Source: Candidatus Nanohalarchaeota archaeon (GTDB lineage: Archaea; Nanohalarchaeota; Nanosalinia; Nanosalinales; Nanoanaerosalinaceae). From it: a stretch of 51,665 bases of DNA. Positions 25,937-34,959 of this stretch are shown here, piece after piece; within the stretch, counting starts at the first letter, position 1, and every line of letters begins with the position of its first letter. The stretch covers positions 1 to 51,665 of the forward strand of contig JALDAG010000003.1 in NCBI GenBank assembly GCA_022729255.1. Reading direction: 5' to 3'. A model generated the notes under the pieces. That model did not search any database. It had not been told where the DNA came from and was given only the letters and a program-made list of their open reading frames with translations. The position numbers and the translations under genes are program-made.

Positions 25937-26704
25937 TCAGTTGCCTAAATCTTTCCAGTCTCCCTCGTAAAGATATCCTTTTAGAAGATCTTTTTCGGAG
26001 AGTTCCTCGAAAATCGTTTCGATAGCCACTTTTTCGGTTTTTTTATCCTCGATTCTCCTAATGATGGACGGTTCTATGAGATAGAAACCCGCATTTATCA
26101 GCTTTGTGGATGCTTCTTCTGGTTTTTCTTTGAAACCCACTACTTTGTTTCCCTTCATGTTAACTACTCCGTAGCTTGAAGTATCATCTATTGTAGTTAA
26201 CGCCATTGTAGCTTCAGGGTGGTTCTTCCTGTGTATTTTAAGCATGTCCTCGACATCTATATGGCAAATAACATCGCCGTTCGTGAGAATAAAAGTGTCT
26301 TTTAAATGTTCTCCGAGCTTTCTAAGGCAGCCAGCAGTCCCCAGAGGCTCATCCTCAACCGAGTAACGGATATCTAATTTGAATTTGCTTTCATCTATGT
26401 TCTCACTCATCTTTTCGGCGTCCTGATTGGTTGCGATGTAAACCGTTTCAACACCGTATTTTTCCAGATGCCTAAGTTTTTCTTCGATTATCTTGGTGTT
26501 ATCGAATTTTTTGATGCATGCAGGCGTTTCCTCACTCCCTCCACAAAGAATAACTGCTTTTTCAACCATTTTGCTTTTGAAGTGTTTTTTTAGGAAAGTC
26601 TCAATCGCTCTGGATCGGTTATCCATCTTTTTCTTCTCTTTCTCTCTGTCTATTCTGTCTACAAGATCCTCATCCAGAGTTAGGGAAATCCTTTTTCTTG
26701 CCAT
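25937..26704 (-). CDS. RHH DNA-binding domain fused to a sugar nucleotidyltransferase domain
   Basis: 255 aa. Residues 1-45 form a CopG-type ribbon-helix-helix (ARKRISLTLDEDLVDRIDRE, then NRSRAIETFLKKHF), a dimeric DNA-binding fold. Residues 48-255 resemble sugar-1-phosphate nucleotidyltransferases: DEPLGTAGCLRKL, TNGDVICHID (metal Asp), SYGVVNMKGNKVVGFKEKP, INAGFYLIEPS and the end GDWKDLGN. The usual first motif GGxGTRLRPLT is degenerate (CGGSEETPACIKKF, no Thr-Arg) and the Pro-Lys that follows is absent. So catalysis is doubtful and a sugar-nucleotide-sensing repressor is possible. The ATG at 26,704 is chosen over a TTG giving MIIM. It is first in an operon with the epimerase-like gene. Confidence 0.82.
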   Translation of the reverse strand: MARKRISLTLDEDLVDRIDREKEKKKMDNRSRAIETFLKKHFKSKMVEKAVILCGGSEETPACIKKFDNTKIIEEKLRHLEKYGVETVYIATNQDAEKMSENIDESKFKLDIRYSVEDEPLGTAGCLRKLGEHLKDTFILTNGDVICHIDVEDMLKIHRKNHPEATMALTTIDDTSSYGVVNMKGNKVVGFKEKPEEASTKLINAGFYLIEPSIIRRIEDKKTEKVAIETIFEELSEKDLLKGYLYEGDWKDLGN

Positions 26705-26745
26705 TATTATCAAGTAATAAGAATAGAGGATTTTAATAGATTAAG

Positions 26746-26763
26746 GTATTACAATCATAATAC
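26746..26763. promoter_or_regulatory. Palindrome between divergent genes, possible RHH operator
   Basis: GTATTA-N6-TAATAC with perfect arms lies in the 92-base gap between the RHH-nucleotidyltransferase gene (minus) and the PHP gene (plus). A minus-strand TATA-like TATTAAAA is near 26,729-26,737 and a plus-strand TTTTTAAATG near 26,771-26,781, so the palindrome sits between two core promoters. Binding by the RHH domain is inference from position and symmetry. Confidence 0.5.
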
Positions 26764-26796
26764 TAAAGAAAGTTTTTAAATGAGGGAATTTCTTCA

Positions 26797-27870
26797 ATGA
26801 ACCGAGAAAAAGCGTTATTCATAAACCATATACATACCGAAGAATCTGATAAAAGGATGTCTGAAAATACAGGTATATGGAACTATGGAGACTTTAATCA
26901 TTCCGCAGACCCTCTTAAAATAATTGAAAAGCTTCCGGAAAATATAGATGTGGTTTTCAACCTTACAGAGCACTGGAAAAGCAGCATTGAAAAATACAAA
27001 AAAATGGAGGAAAGGATTAAAGAGAAGGGAGGGTCGTTCGAGTTCTATGACAGGCACGTCACCTTAGAATTAGACGGGAAAAGAGCGGTTATTATAAACT
27101 CTGTAGAGTTATCCGTGGAGAACAACAACTTTCACTTTATGCTGTGCGGAATGCCCTTAAAAGAGGACAAAAACTTTTTCCAGCTATCCTTTGAAGAACT
27201 TATGCAAGAAGCGGAAAAAGCAGAGTTCGCGGCCCCTGCGCATCCCTTCACACCTCACTATAAAATCCCTGATGAAATGCTTAACAAGTTTTATAGAGAG
27301 TCAAAAAATAGAGGTATTCCGACATTTATAGGGTTTTCATGCGGTTATACCAAGTTTTTTAACAGGTTGTCACATGGAAAATACAGGAGAACCCACGATT
27401 TTATCAACGGAACGATTAAAATGAGGTTCAAAGAGGTTTTTAACGGCTTGAATCCTAATAAAAAACCTGAAAACTTGATTTCGTTATCAGAAAAGTACGA
27501 AGTACCCATAGTTTCTGAAATGGATGTTCACAGCATATTGCCTGAAAAATTGAATGGAGCAGGAGTTATAGGAAAAGAGGTCATTGACGAACTTTTTGAA
27601 GGTGAGATAAACCCTGAGAAAATTTTGAACGATGAAATACTTTTATGGGAAAATGTTAGAGAAGGATTGACTTGGAAACAGTTTTTTGAAACATTTCCTG
27701 GAATTCTGCCTTTTTACCAGAACAATATTTACAGACGTTTTCTACCTTACACTAGAGAGGAGTTTAGGAAAAAGTTCTATGACTCCTGTGAATCCCTTGA
27801 GAACATTTCTTCCGAGAAGATAATCGAAAATTCCAGGGAATCTCACCGTCTTCTGGAAAAAATTCTCTGA
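26797..27870 (+). CDS. PHP-domain-like phosphoesterase family protein
   Basis: 357-aa cytoplasmic protein with the metal-ligand pattern of the PHP (polymerase and histidinol phosphatase) family. HIH appears near residues 11-13, an acidic-histidine site in FNLTEHWKSS, then AAPAHPFTPHY about 145-155, and a late VSEMDVHSI that supplies Asp-Xaa-His. Together these could bind two or three metals. No polymerase or kinase domain is attached, so it is a stand-alone hydrolase of unknown substrate; a phosphosugar or nucleotide is plausible given its divergent partner. The start ATG is about 20 bases after a TATA-like TTTTTAAATG, so the leader is short or absent. An expected N-terminal Asp in the first motif is not obvious. 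Confidence 0.7.
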   Translation: MNREKALFINHIHTEESDKRMSENTGIWNYGDFNHSADPLKIIEKLPENIDVVFNLTEHWKSSIEKYKKMEERIKEKGGSFEFYDRHVTLELDGKRAVIINSVELSVENNNFHFMLCGMPLKEDKNFFQLSFEELMQEAEKAEFAAPAHPFTPHYKIPDEMLNKFYRESKNRGIPTFIGFSCGYTKFFNRLSHGKYRRTHDFINGTIKMRFKEVFNGLNPNKKPENLISLSEKYEVPIVSEMDVHSILPEKLNGAGVIGKEVIDELFEGEINPEKILNDEILLWENVREGLTWKQFFETFPGILPFYQNNIYRRFLPYTREEFRKKFYDSCESLENISSEKIIENSRESHRLLEKIL

Positions 27871-27899
27871 ACTGATTTATCAATTTTTGTACCAAATCT

Positions 27900-28337
27900 T
27901 TGTTAGTGAAACCCGAAAAAATTTTTGAGAAGATAGAAAAAGGAGATCACGTCCTTTTTAACGATAAGAAAAAACCGCTCAAGGTTTTGGAAAAATCAGG
28001 GAAAAAAGCGTTGTTGGAAGGCCCTAGAGGAGGCATTTACCAGATATTTATGTCCGAAAGAGGTTTGATGGCTTCAAAAAAAGGTTCTAGAAGGTTTTCA
28101 AAGGACGTGAAAGAGCTGAGAAAAACAGGAAGGTGGGATAAAACTTCAGAAAACCGTTGGAAACATACGGGTACAGAAGCTTCAATCGAACTTGTTAAAA
28201 GAGAAACAGGTTTTTGGGATGTAGAAGTTGTCGGGTTTAAACCGAACATAGAGCTCCCGGGATACGGTTTTACCGACAAGAAGTTTGCATTGGAAGAGAT
28301 CGACAATATAATAAGCAAACATCCGGAAGGGAAGTAA
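27900..28337 (+). CDS. Unknown basic protein
   Basis: 145-aa soluble protein I cannot place. It is Lys/Arg-rich with a strand-rich first half (GDHVLFNDKKKPLKVLEKSGKKALLEG), a basic linker (KKGSRRFSKDVKELRKTGRW) and a Trp-containing second half (WKHTGTEASIEL, TGFWDVEVVGF, ELPGYGFTDKKFALEEIDN). The overall charge and the beta character would allow nucleic-acid binding, but nothing proves it. The start is uncertain: TTG at 27,900 or GTG two codons later at 27,906; neither has a clear ribosome site, and a TATTTATC-like box lies upstream. It stands alone between the PHP and ileS genes, 29 bases after the former. Confidence 0.7.
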   Translation: MLVKPEKIFEKIEKGDHVLFNDKKKPLKVLEKSGKKALLEGPRGGIYQIFMSERGLMASKKGSRRFSKDVKELRKTGRWDKTSENRWKHTGTEASIELVKRETGFWDVEVVGFKPNIELPGYGFTDKKFALEEIDNIISKHPEGK

Positions 28338-28417
28338 TTCTTTCCACTTGTTAACCCTTTTTCATGTTCGGGTGAAAAACTTAAAGATTGGCAGTTAATA
28401 TAGAAAAGTTGATAATT

Positions 28418-31400
28418 ATGTCTTTCAAGCCCAGAAAAATACAGTCGGAGATATCAGAGTACTGGAAGGAGAACAACATAGTTGAAAAAGTGAGGAAGTC
28501 TACGGAAGGAAACGAAGAGTTCATCCTTATAGATGGCCCCCCATATCTTAACGGAGCACCGCATGTAGGACATATGCAGGGAAAGGTCATAAAAGATGTT
28601 ATGCTGAGGTTTAGGCAGATGCAAGGGTTCGATGTTTGGGATCAGGCCGGTTTCGACACTCATGGTTTGCCAAATGAGCTTGCTACGGAAGAAGAGCTAG
28701 GAATAGAAGACAAAAACGAGATAGGTAAATCCATATCTCCGGAAGAATTTATAAAGCAGTGCAGAAAAAGAGCGACTTCAGCTCAGGATTTGTGGATAGG
28801 GGTTATGGAAGACCTAGCTATATGGCAAGATTTCAGGGATCCCTACCTTACTTTCTCTAATGATTATATAGAAAGCGAGTGGTGGCTTGTAAAAGAAGCC
28901 TATCGTCAAAACTTGCTTTTCCAAGCTAAAAAACCTATTCATTGGTGTCCTAGATGTCAGACTTCTCTTTCAGGGTATGAGGTAACTGACGAGTACAGAG
29001 AAGTGGACGACACCGCGATATTCGTAAAGTTCCCGCTTGAGAACAGGGAGGAAAAACTTGTGATATGGACAACCACTCCATGGACCGTGCCTGCCAACAT
29101 GGTGGTCTTTGTAAATCCCGATTTCGATTATTCGATAGTGAAAGTAGATGGAGAAAAAATAATAATAGCAACGCAGCTTGTTGAAAGAGTTATGGAACAA
29201 GCAGGTTATGAGGAAGAAGAATACGAGGTTTTGGAAAGTTTTGAAGGTTTGCAGCTACAGGGCAAAAAATATCGCCATCCCTTCATAGACGAGATACCAA
29301 GGCAGAAAGAGCTTGACAAGGAAGGAAAGGTTCACAGGGTACACGTATCGGAGGAACTTGTTACTTTAGAAGAAGGTACCGGTCTCGTACATGCTGCTTC
29401 AGGACACGGACAGGAAGACTATGAAGAGGCTATGAAGTTAGGTATTCCTGTTTACTCTCCTGTTGACAAAGAAGGGATATATACGGAAGAAGCAGGTATC
29501 TTTAAGGATAAGATGGTTTTCGAAGCTGAAGACGATATTAACAGCAGACTTCAGGAAAAAGGCCTGATGTTCCACTCCGAAAAGTACAGTCACGAGTATC
29601 CTCACTGCTGGAGATGCAAGACTAAGCTGGTTTACAGGGCCGAAAAACAGTGGTTCATCGAAAACAAGGAGACAAAAAGAAGGATTCTGGAAGAAACCGA
29701 AAAAGTTGAATGGGTTCCGGAACACGTGAGGAAGAGGTTCAAGAACTTCGTAGAAAAAAGCCCTGACTGGTGCATATCCAGACAAAATTACTGGGGAGCG
29801 CCCGTACCCGTATGGATTTGTGAAGACTGTGGGGATGAAGAAGTTGTCGGAAGCTTTGAAGAGCTTGAAAAAAAGTCAGGAGAACTTCCCGAAGACTTTG
29901 ATCCTCACAAGCACGTTGTCGATAAAATAAAGTGGGAATGCGAATGTGGAGGAACGTTTGAAAGAGTTGAGGACATCCTTGACGTCTGGTTTGATTCCGG
30001 GTGCGCACCCTTTGCTTCGATGCACTATCCTTTTGAAGACGTGCCGGAGGACAGGTTCCCAGTTGATTTTATAACGGAAGCTTCGGACCAGATAAGAGGA
30101 TGGTTTTATTCGTTAATGTTTTGCGGGATACTGGGATTCGACTCCAGGCAGTTTGAAAAAGTGCTTTTTCAGGCTCACGTGCTTGACGAGGAAGGTAAAA
30201 AGATGTCAAAATCTCTTGGGAACGTTGTGGACCCCGTGGAACAGGTCGAAAAATACGGTTCCGACATACCTCGTTTTTACTCCATGTGGGTAGCCGCTCC
30301 ATGGGAACAGACAAAGTACGATGAGAAGGAGATAGAGGACGAGATATACAGGATGTTTTCCGTATTTTACAACACCAAGGAGTTTTTGGATACATACGCT
30401 GATATTGATGAAGTGGAAAAAGTAGAGGAACTAAAGGAAGAAGACAGATGGATGCTTTCAAAATTGAACCATCTGGTGGAAAGCGTAGCCGAGAACATGG
30501 AAAACTCCAAGTTCCATCAAGTTACAAGAGAACTGGAGAAGTTCATACTTGAAGATCTTTCAAGATGGTACGTAAAATCTGTGAGGCCAAGGGTCAAGAG
30601 AGGAGACGAAGCAGCGACTTGGACATTGATGAAAACCGTGAAAAAAACAAATCTTCTTCTAGCTCCCTTAGCTCCTTACACATCTGAAAAAGTATATCAG
30701 GAGCTTGGAGGAGAAAAAGAATCTGTGCACATGGAAGAGTACCCTATAACAGAGGAAAGTTTTTTGGACAAAAAACTTGAAGAATCGATGGAGATAGCCA
30801 GAGAAATAGTGGAAAAAGCGATAAAGATAAGGGACGAGAAACAGTACAGCCTCAGATGGCCCGCCAAAGAGATAATAATATCTGCTGATGATGAAGTCAA
30901 ATACGCTTTACAGGAAATGCAACACATAATAAAGGAGATGGCTAACGTCGAATCTTTCAAATTTGGAGAAGTATCAACTTCTTTAAAAGCAGAGCCAGAT
31001 TATTCAAGTATAGGTCCCAAGTTCGGTAAGAAAGCTGAAAAGGTCGCTGACATGGTCAGAAAACTCGATCATGACAATTTGGAACAACTGACAGACACGG
31101 GCACCATCAGAATAGAAGGATTTGAGATAGGAGAGGAAGACGTCAAGATAACTAAAAAAACATCTAAGAACGTAAAGGGCAAGGAGTTCGAAGGAGGAAG
31201 GATATTTTTGGATCTTAACATGACCGAAAAAATCAAGGACATGGCCTTCGTCAGCGAAGTTATAAGAGCGATACAGCAGAAAAGAAAGGAGGAGGATCTT
31301 GATGTATCTGACAGAGTTGACCTGTCTTTTGACGGAGATTTCAACCCGCTTAAATCTAACGAGGAAACATTGAGAGAGAGGATAAATTTAAATGACATCG

Positions 31401-31486
31401 ACTATGGCAAAGACCATTATAAATATGGAGGAGAAGTAGAGTTTAAGGGAAGAAACATAAGTTTTTCTTTTTCCGAACCCGTTTAG
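28418..31486 (+). CDS. ileS: Isoleucyl-tRNA synthetase
   Basis: Class I synthetase charging tRNA-Ile, 1,022 aa, the long archaeal/eukaryotic type. Seen: HVGH at 49-52 (HIGH variant) in PPYLNGAPHVGH; the zinc-type pairs CPRC and CWRC around the editing CP1 insertion; the editing-domain TTTPWTVPANM; WCISRQNYWGAPVPVW; and KMSKS at 595-599. A C-terminal anticodon-binding and appended region fills the last 400 residues. An in-frame ATG ten codons earlier (28,388) overlaps the TATA-like CTTAAAGA and is rejected; the ATG at 28,418 has the GTTGATAATTATG context shared by other genes here. YbaK-like and DHH genes follow closely, so this may be an operon. Confidence 0.97.
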   Translation: MSFKPRKIQSEISEYWKENNIVEKVRKSTEGNEEFILIDGPPYLNGAPHVGHMQGKVIKDVMLRFRQMQGFDVWDQAGFDTHGLPNELATEEELGIEDKNEIGKSISPEEFIKQCRKRATSAQDLWIGVMEDLAIWQDFRDPYLTFSNDYIESEWWLVKEAYRQNLLFQAKKPIHWCPRCQTSLSGYEVTDEYREVDDTAIFVKFPLENREEKLVIWTTTPWTVPANMVVFVNPDFDYSIVKVDGEKIIIATQLVERVMEQAGYEEEEYEVLESFEGLQLQGKKYRHPFIDEIPRQKELDKEGKVHRVHVSEELVTLEEGTGLVHAASGHGQEDYEEAMKLGIPVYSPVDKEGIYTEEAGIFKDKMVFEAEDDINSRLQEKGLMFHSEKYSHEYPHCWRCKTKLVYRAEKQWFIENKETKRRILEETEKVEWVPEHVRKRFKNFVEKSPDWCISRQNYWGAPVPVWICEDCGDEEVVGSFEELEKKSGELPEDFDPHKHVVDKIKWECECGGTFERVEDILDVWFDSGCAPFASMHYPFEDVPEDRFPVDFITEASDQIRGWFYSLMFCGILGFDSRQFEKVLFQAHVLDEEGKKMSKSLGNVVDPVEQVEKYGSDIPRFYSMWVAAPWEQTKYDEKEIEDEIYRMFSVFYNTKEFLDTYADIDEVEKVEELKEEDRWMLSKLNHLVESVAENMENSKFHQVTRELEKFILEDLSRWYVKSVRPRVKRGDEAATWTLMKTVKKTNLLLAPLAPYTSEKVYQELGGEKESVHMEEYPITEESFLDKKLEESMEIAREIVEKAIKIRDEKQYSLRWPAKEIIISADDEVKYALQEMQHIIKEMANVESFKFGEVSTSLKAEPDYSSIGPKFGKKAEKVADMVRKLDHDNLEQLTDTGTIRIEGFEIGEEDVKITKKTSKNVKGKEFEGGRIFLDLNMTEKIKDMAFVSEVIRAIQQKRKEEDLDVSDRVDLSFDGDFNPLKSNEETLRERINLNDIDYGKDHYKYGGEVEFKGRNISFSFSEPV

Positions 31487-31503
31487 TAGGGAGGTGTTTC
31501 GCT

Positions 31504-31953
31504 ATGAATGAACTAGAACTTTTTATTGAACAGAACGATATCGATGCCGAAGTAATAGAATTAAAAGGCAAGACTAACACTGTGTCACAGGCAGCCAGCT
31601 CTTTGAGAACAGACAAGAAAAACATAATAAAGAGTTTGGTTATAGAGGCAGGCGAAGAAAAAATCGTGACTGTTTTAAGAGGAGATAAGAGAGCTGATTT
31701 TGAAAAAATCGCTGAAGAGTTCGAAGTAGAAAATGTTGAAATGGCTTCAAGGGAAGAAGTAAGGAGGGTAACAGGTTACGATGTAGGAGAGGTACCTCCT
31801 GTGGGCACAGGCCTGAAAAAAGTCGTTGATAAAGACATTCTTGATAGAGAGGTTGTTTATGGTGGAGGCGGCGGAAGAAAGAAGATGATAAAGATAGACC
31901 CAAGGTTTATTGTAGATGAGGAAACAATTGTTTCAAAGATTAGCGAGGATTGA
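31504..31953 (+). CDS. YbaK/ProX-type aminoacyl-tRNA deacylase
   Basis: 149-aa single-domain protein of the YbaK/Cys-tRNA-Pro deacylase family, which removes wrong amino acids from tRNA in trans. Seen: the NTVSQAASSLRTDKKNIIKSL segment with the conserved Lys; VTVLRGDKRADFEKIAEE (family GDxR-x-D); REEVRRVTGYDVGEVPPVG; and a glycine-rich VVYGGGGGRKKMIKIDP. A textbook GGAGGTG lies eight bases before the ATG, the best ribosome site in the window. It begins 17 bases after ileS, which fits a shared role in translation quality control. The substrate (Ala, Cys or other) cannot be read from sequence. It ends three bases before the DHH gene start. Confidence 0.93.
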   Translation: MNELELFIEQNDIDAEVIELKGKTNTVSQAASSLRTDKKNIIKSLVIEAGEEKIVTVLRGDKRADFEKIAEEFEVENVEMASREEVRRVTGYDVGEVPPVGTGLKKVVDKDILDREVVYGGGGGRKKMIKIDPRFIVDEETIVSKISED

Positions 31954-31955
31954 AA

Positions 31956-33056
31956 ATGTACGAGGAAGCAGTAGACTATTTAAATGAATTAACGGAAGAA
32001 GACAGAGTGCTAGTGGTTAACCACTGGGATATGGATGGTTCTTGTTCAGCGGCCATAATCTCAAAAATTCTTGAAGAGGTTAGAGGAAAGGGAGCAGATT
32101 TCGTAAAAGTTCCTGAGGGAAGGAAACATTTTATAGGAGAAGAAACCGAGAATCTGGTAAAAAGGAAGGATCTTAACAAGTTGATAGTTCTGGACATAAG
32201 TGTTCCGGCTCAAAGAGTATCTGAACTATCCGAAAAATTAGGTGTAGATGTTCTTGTTATAGATCACCACGATTTTGACAGGGATCCTGATAAAGGTATC
32301 CTTGTAAACCCTAGAAAGCAAAATCCAAGGATATATATTCCTGCATCCAAACTCTGCAATGATATTTCAAAGAGGTTTGGGATGGATTTTGACTGGATAG
32401 CGGGACTAGGAATAATACAAGACTTTGGTGTTAACCAGGCAATGGGACTGTTTGAGAAGCTTAAACGACTATACCCGAAATATTTTCCGTCAAACCTCAG
32501 CCAATACAATCTAGCTAAGAACTGTAGGTATGGTACATACAGTTCTGTTATGAATGTCAAACCGTATAAGGACACTAACAGGTGTTCGAACCTTGCTTTC
32601 AGGGTTTTAACAGAATCAAGAGGGCTAAAGTATATTGAAAGCCATGAATGTTATAAGGAACTGTATGAGTGCTATGAAAATGTGAGCGAAGAGATTGAAA
32701 ACATAAAAAAGAATTTTGAGGAGAACAAAGAAGTTTTCGATGACAAAAAACTTGTTTTCTTCACTTTCGAATCTCCTTACCACATCAATTCTTCTCTTGC
32801 AACACAGATATCCGTTGAGGAAGAGGAGTGGGCGTTCATCACTTTCAGGGTTTTCAATGGAAATGTCAATGTTTCATCGAGATGCCAGTCTGGCAGAGTA
32901 GATCTAGGCAAAATACTGAAAAAAGCATTAACACCTGATATATCGGAGGATGCAGAAGCAGGAGGCCACAGAAAAGCCGCAGGCGCTTCTTTGTATAAAA
33001 AAAATCTCTTAAAATTTAAGGAAAACATTTTGAAGGAGATGCCGGACACCGAATAG
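31956..33056 (+). CDS. DHH-family phosphoesterase, nanoRNase/RecJ-like
   Basis: 366-aa cytoplasmic phosphoesterase with DHH and DHHA1 domains, the group that includes oligoribonuclease NrnA and archaeal RecJ-like nucleases. Metal motifs are intact: NHWDMDGSCSAA near the N-terminus, IVLDISVP, VIDHHDFD (the DHH), GLGIIQDFG, and the C-terminal substrate motif AGGHRKAAGAS. The ATG at 31,956 is chosen over a TTG two codons earlier because GAGGATT sits at the right distance. It follows the deacylase by two bases, so the two are cotranslated. Whether it acts on short RNA, DNA ends or a dinucleotide signal cannot be told from sequence. Confidence 0.92.
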   Translation: MYEEAVDYLNELTEEDRVLVVNHWDMDGSCSAAIISKILEEVRGKGADFVKVPEGRKHFIGEETENLVKRKDLNKLIVLDISVPAQRVSELSEKLGVDVLVIDHHDFDRDPDKGILVNPRKQNPRIYIPASKLCNDISKRFGMDFDWIAGLGIIQDFGVNQAMGLFEKLKRLYPKYFPSNLSQYNLAKNCRYGTYSSVMNVKPYKDTNRCSNLAFRVLTESRGLKYIESHECYKELYECYENVSEEIENIKKNFEENKEVFDDKKLVFFTFESPYHINSSLATQISVEEEEWAFITFRVFNGNVNVSSRCQSGRVDLGKILKKALTPDISEDAEAGGHRKAAGASLYKKNLLKFKENILKEMPDTE

Positions 33057-33100
33057 GACCAAGGTTAATATATTAAGGATGGGAAACAAACTTTTTTCTG

Positions 33101-34303
33101 ATGAAGAGACTAGAGATAACAGTTCCAAAGAAAAAAACGGAACATATAGAGAGCATAGTAAAGGATTTCTGTGATGATGTTACGTATAACAATGTTGAGA
33201 AGGATAACGGCGACTTTGTACAGTTTCAGGTAGTCGTGAAACCTGAATATATTGACGAACTTATAGAGAAAGTCAGGCACGTGAAGGAGATTAAATCCGG
33301 AGAACTAACTATAGATATCTTGGAGGAGTCCGCAAAGATCAAAAAAGGAAGGAAGATGGAGCACGTGTCTTCTAAAATGTCAACACAGGAGATGTATTCA
33401 AAGGCGTTGTCTTTTACAAAGTTCGACATAGTTTCTTGGATTTTGATAATGTTATCAGCAGGAATAGCTGTTTTCGGAATCATGCTCGAAAACGTCATGG
33501 TCGTGGTAGGAGCGATGGTTATAGCGCCACTTATAGGGCCTTTTATTTCCACTTCCTTCGGGTTTGTCATAGGAGACAGAAGGATAATTAAGGATAGCTT
33601 TCTTAATGCGGTTTTTGGAGTGTTCTTGGCATTAGCTGTGGCGTTCATAATCCCAAAACCAGGGTTTCAAGAACCTAACTCTTTGATGATTTTGATAGCG
33701 AATCCCACTCTCATAATGGTTCCTCTTTCTCTTTTTGTAGGTTCCGCATCGGCCTTGACATTCGTATCAGGTAATAAAGAACAACTTGCTGGAGTGGCCG
33801 TAGCTATAGCATTAGTTCCTCCAGCAGCCACATCAGGAATTTCTTTATCTATAGGAGCGATGTCGACTTTTTTGAACTCCCTTGTCGTTATACTGACCAA
33901 CATGTCTGCATTGATACTGGCAGGGTCGGTGACTTTTAAGGTGTTGGGAGTTTCCCCCTCCACTTATTACAGAAAAAAAGTGTCTCAAAAAAAGCTTAGA
34001 CAGGCGATAATGATATCTGCTTTTTCGATGATATTTATAACTGCTTTTCTGGGTTATTTGACGGTTCAAAACATTAGAACCACGAATATTAACACGGAGA
34101 TGGAGTCCATAATAGACTCAAACTTTGCTGGGAACATACTGTCGAAAGAGATAACTATATCGGAGCAGCAGGTTCACATAGAGATTGTTGCAATAAACCC
34201 TGATGTGAATTTAAAAAGCTTGAAAGAGGAGCTGAGAGCCTCCACTAGTAGAGACGTATCGGTTGATTTGATAGCTGTTCAGGCAGAAGAGGTTAAGGAG
34301 TGA
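33101..34303 (+). CDS. DUF389 (TIGR00341) membrane protein
   Basis: 400-aa integral membrane protein of the DUF389 family, widespread in bacteria and archaea but without a set function. An N-terminal soluble domain of about 100 residues (ferredoxin-like strands, RLEITVPKKKTEHIESIV) is followed by six or so membrane segments. The family core GAMVIAPLIGPFIS is clear, with a second related motif VAIALVPPAATSGISLSIGA; a C-terminal soluble tail closes it. A TATA-like TTAATATATTAAGG about 26-30 bases before the ATG suggests a leaderless message of its own. It converges with the fibrillarin gene, the stops one base apart. Confidence 0.92.
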   Translation: MKRLEITVPKKKTEHIESIVKDFCDDVTYNNVEKDNGDFVQFQVVVKPEYIDELIEKVRHVKEIKSGELTIDILEESAKIKKGRKMEHVSSKMSTQEMYSKALSFTKFDIVSWILIMLSAGIAVFGIMLENVMVVVGAMVIAPLIGPFISTSFGFVIGDRRIIKDSFLNAVFGVFLALAVAFIIPKPGFQEPNSLMILIANPTLIMVPLSLFVGSASALTFVSGNKEQLAGVAVAIALVPPAATSGISLSIGAMSTFLNSLVVILTNMSALILAGSVTFKVLGVSPSTYYRKKVSQKKLRQAIMISAFSMIFITAFLGYLTVQNIRTTNINTEMESIIDSNFAGNILSKEITISEQQVHIEIVAINPDVNLKSLKEELRASTSRDVSVDLIAVQAEEVKE

Positions 34304-34304
34304 A

Positions 34305-34958
34305 CTAATTTTTCTTTAACAGGTATACCTTGTGGTCTTTTTCGAAAGGTTCTAACGTTTTTTCCCAAACAATTTCGAAATTTTCCGAAAGTTTTTTCTC
34401 CTGCTCCTTAAATATTTCTTGTTTTGATTTCGATGAGGATATGGATCTGGATTTTATGGCAAGGATGCCTACTCCGCTTTCCTTAAGAAAAGCATCGCAG
34501 TTTTTTAGAAAGATTTTCGCCTGATCGGGCTGCGCAACATCTTGAAATACAAGGTCAACATTATCAACTATGTCATTGTATTCTCCGGGTTTCCTTGCAT
34601 CTCCTAAAATCGGGCAAAGATTATCACGGTTTTTTGAAGTTCTCAACAAATCGTTTACGACTTTATTGGAGTACTCCACCCCGAATACGATGCCTTCCTC
34701 TACTATGTCCGATACATGGGATACTGTTGTTCCCGAAGCAGCTCCAAGGTAAAGCACCTTTGAATCCTTTTTTAGACCTGTTTTAGGGATTTTTTTGGTT
34801 ATCGCCGCCCCTAGTTTCGATTTTCTTGGATCCCACTCTCTCATCTCGCCTATATTGGTCTCTACAAGTTCTTCAGTGTATACTTTCTCTCCTTTTACAA
34901 GGTTCTTCGTGTATATCTTTTTGCCTTTTCTCCAAACATTGGGATGTATCTCTTTCAT
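34305..34958 (-). CDS. flpA: Fibrillarin, rRNA 2'-O-methyltransferase
   Basis: S-adenosylmethionine-dependent enzyme of box C/D ribonucleoproteins, which methylates ribose at guide-chosen sites in rRNA and tRNA. It is 217 aa, the usual archaeal length, with no glycine-arginine tail. Seen: the N-terminal NVWRKGKKIYTKNLVKGEKVYTEEL; the cofactor loop VLYLGAASGTTVSHVSDIV near 65-83; VFGVEYSNKV; the catalytic-side DVDLVFQDVAQPDQA; and FLKESGVGILAIKSRSI. The ATG follows the Nop5 stop by one base, so the pair forms the normal nop5-fibrillarin operon. Its partners L7Ae and guide RNAs are not in this window. Confidence 0.97.
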   Translation of the reverse strand: MKEIHPNVWRKGKKIYTKNLVKGEKVYTEELVETNIGEMREWDPRKSKLGAAITKKIPKTGLKKDSKVLYLGAASGTTVSHVSDIVEEGIVFGVEYSNKVVNDLLRTSKNRDNLCPILGDARKPGEYNDIVDNVDLVFQDVAQPDQAKIFLKNCDAFLKESGVGILAIKSRSISSSKSKQEIFKEQEKKLSENFEIVWEKTLEPFEKDHKVYLLKKN

Positions 34959-34959
34959 T

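Noticed and set aside
26704..26713. MIIM starts at upstream GTG or TTG codons (also at dnaG and NAC)
   Set aside because: These codons fall inside the ribosome-binding cassette before a better ATG.
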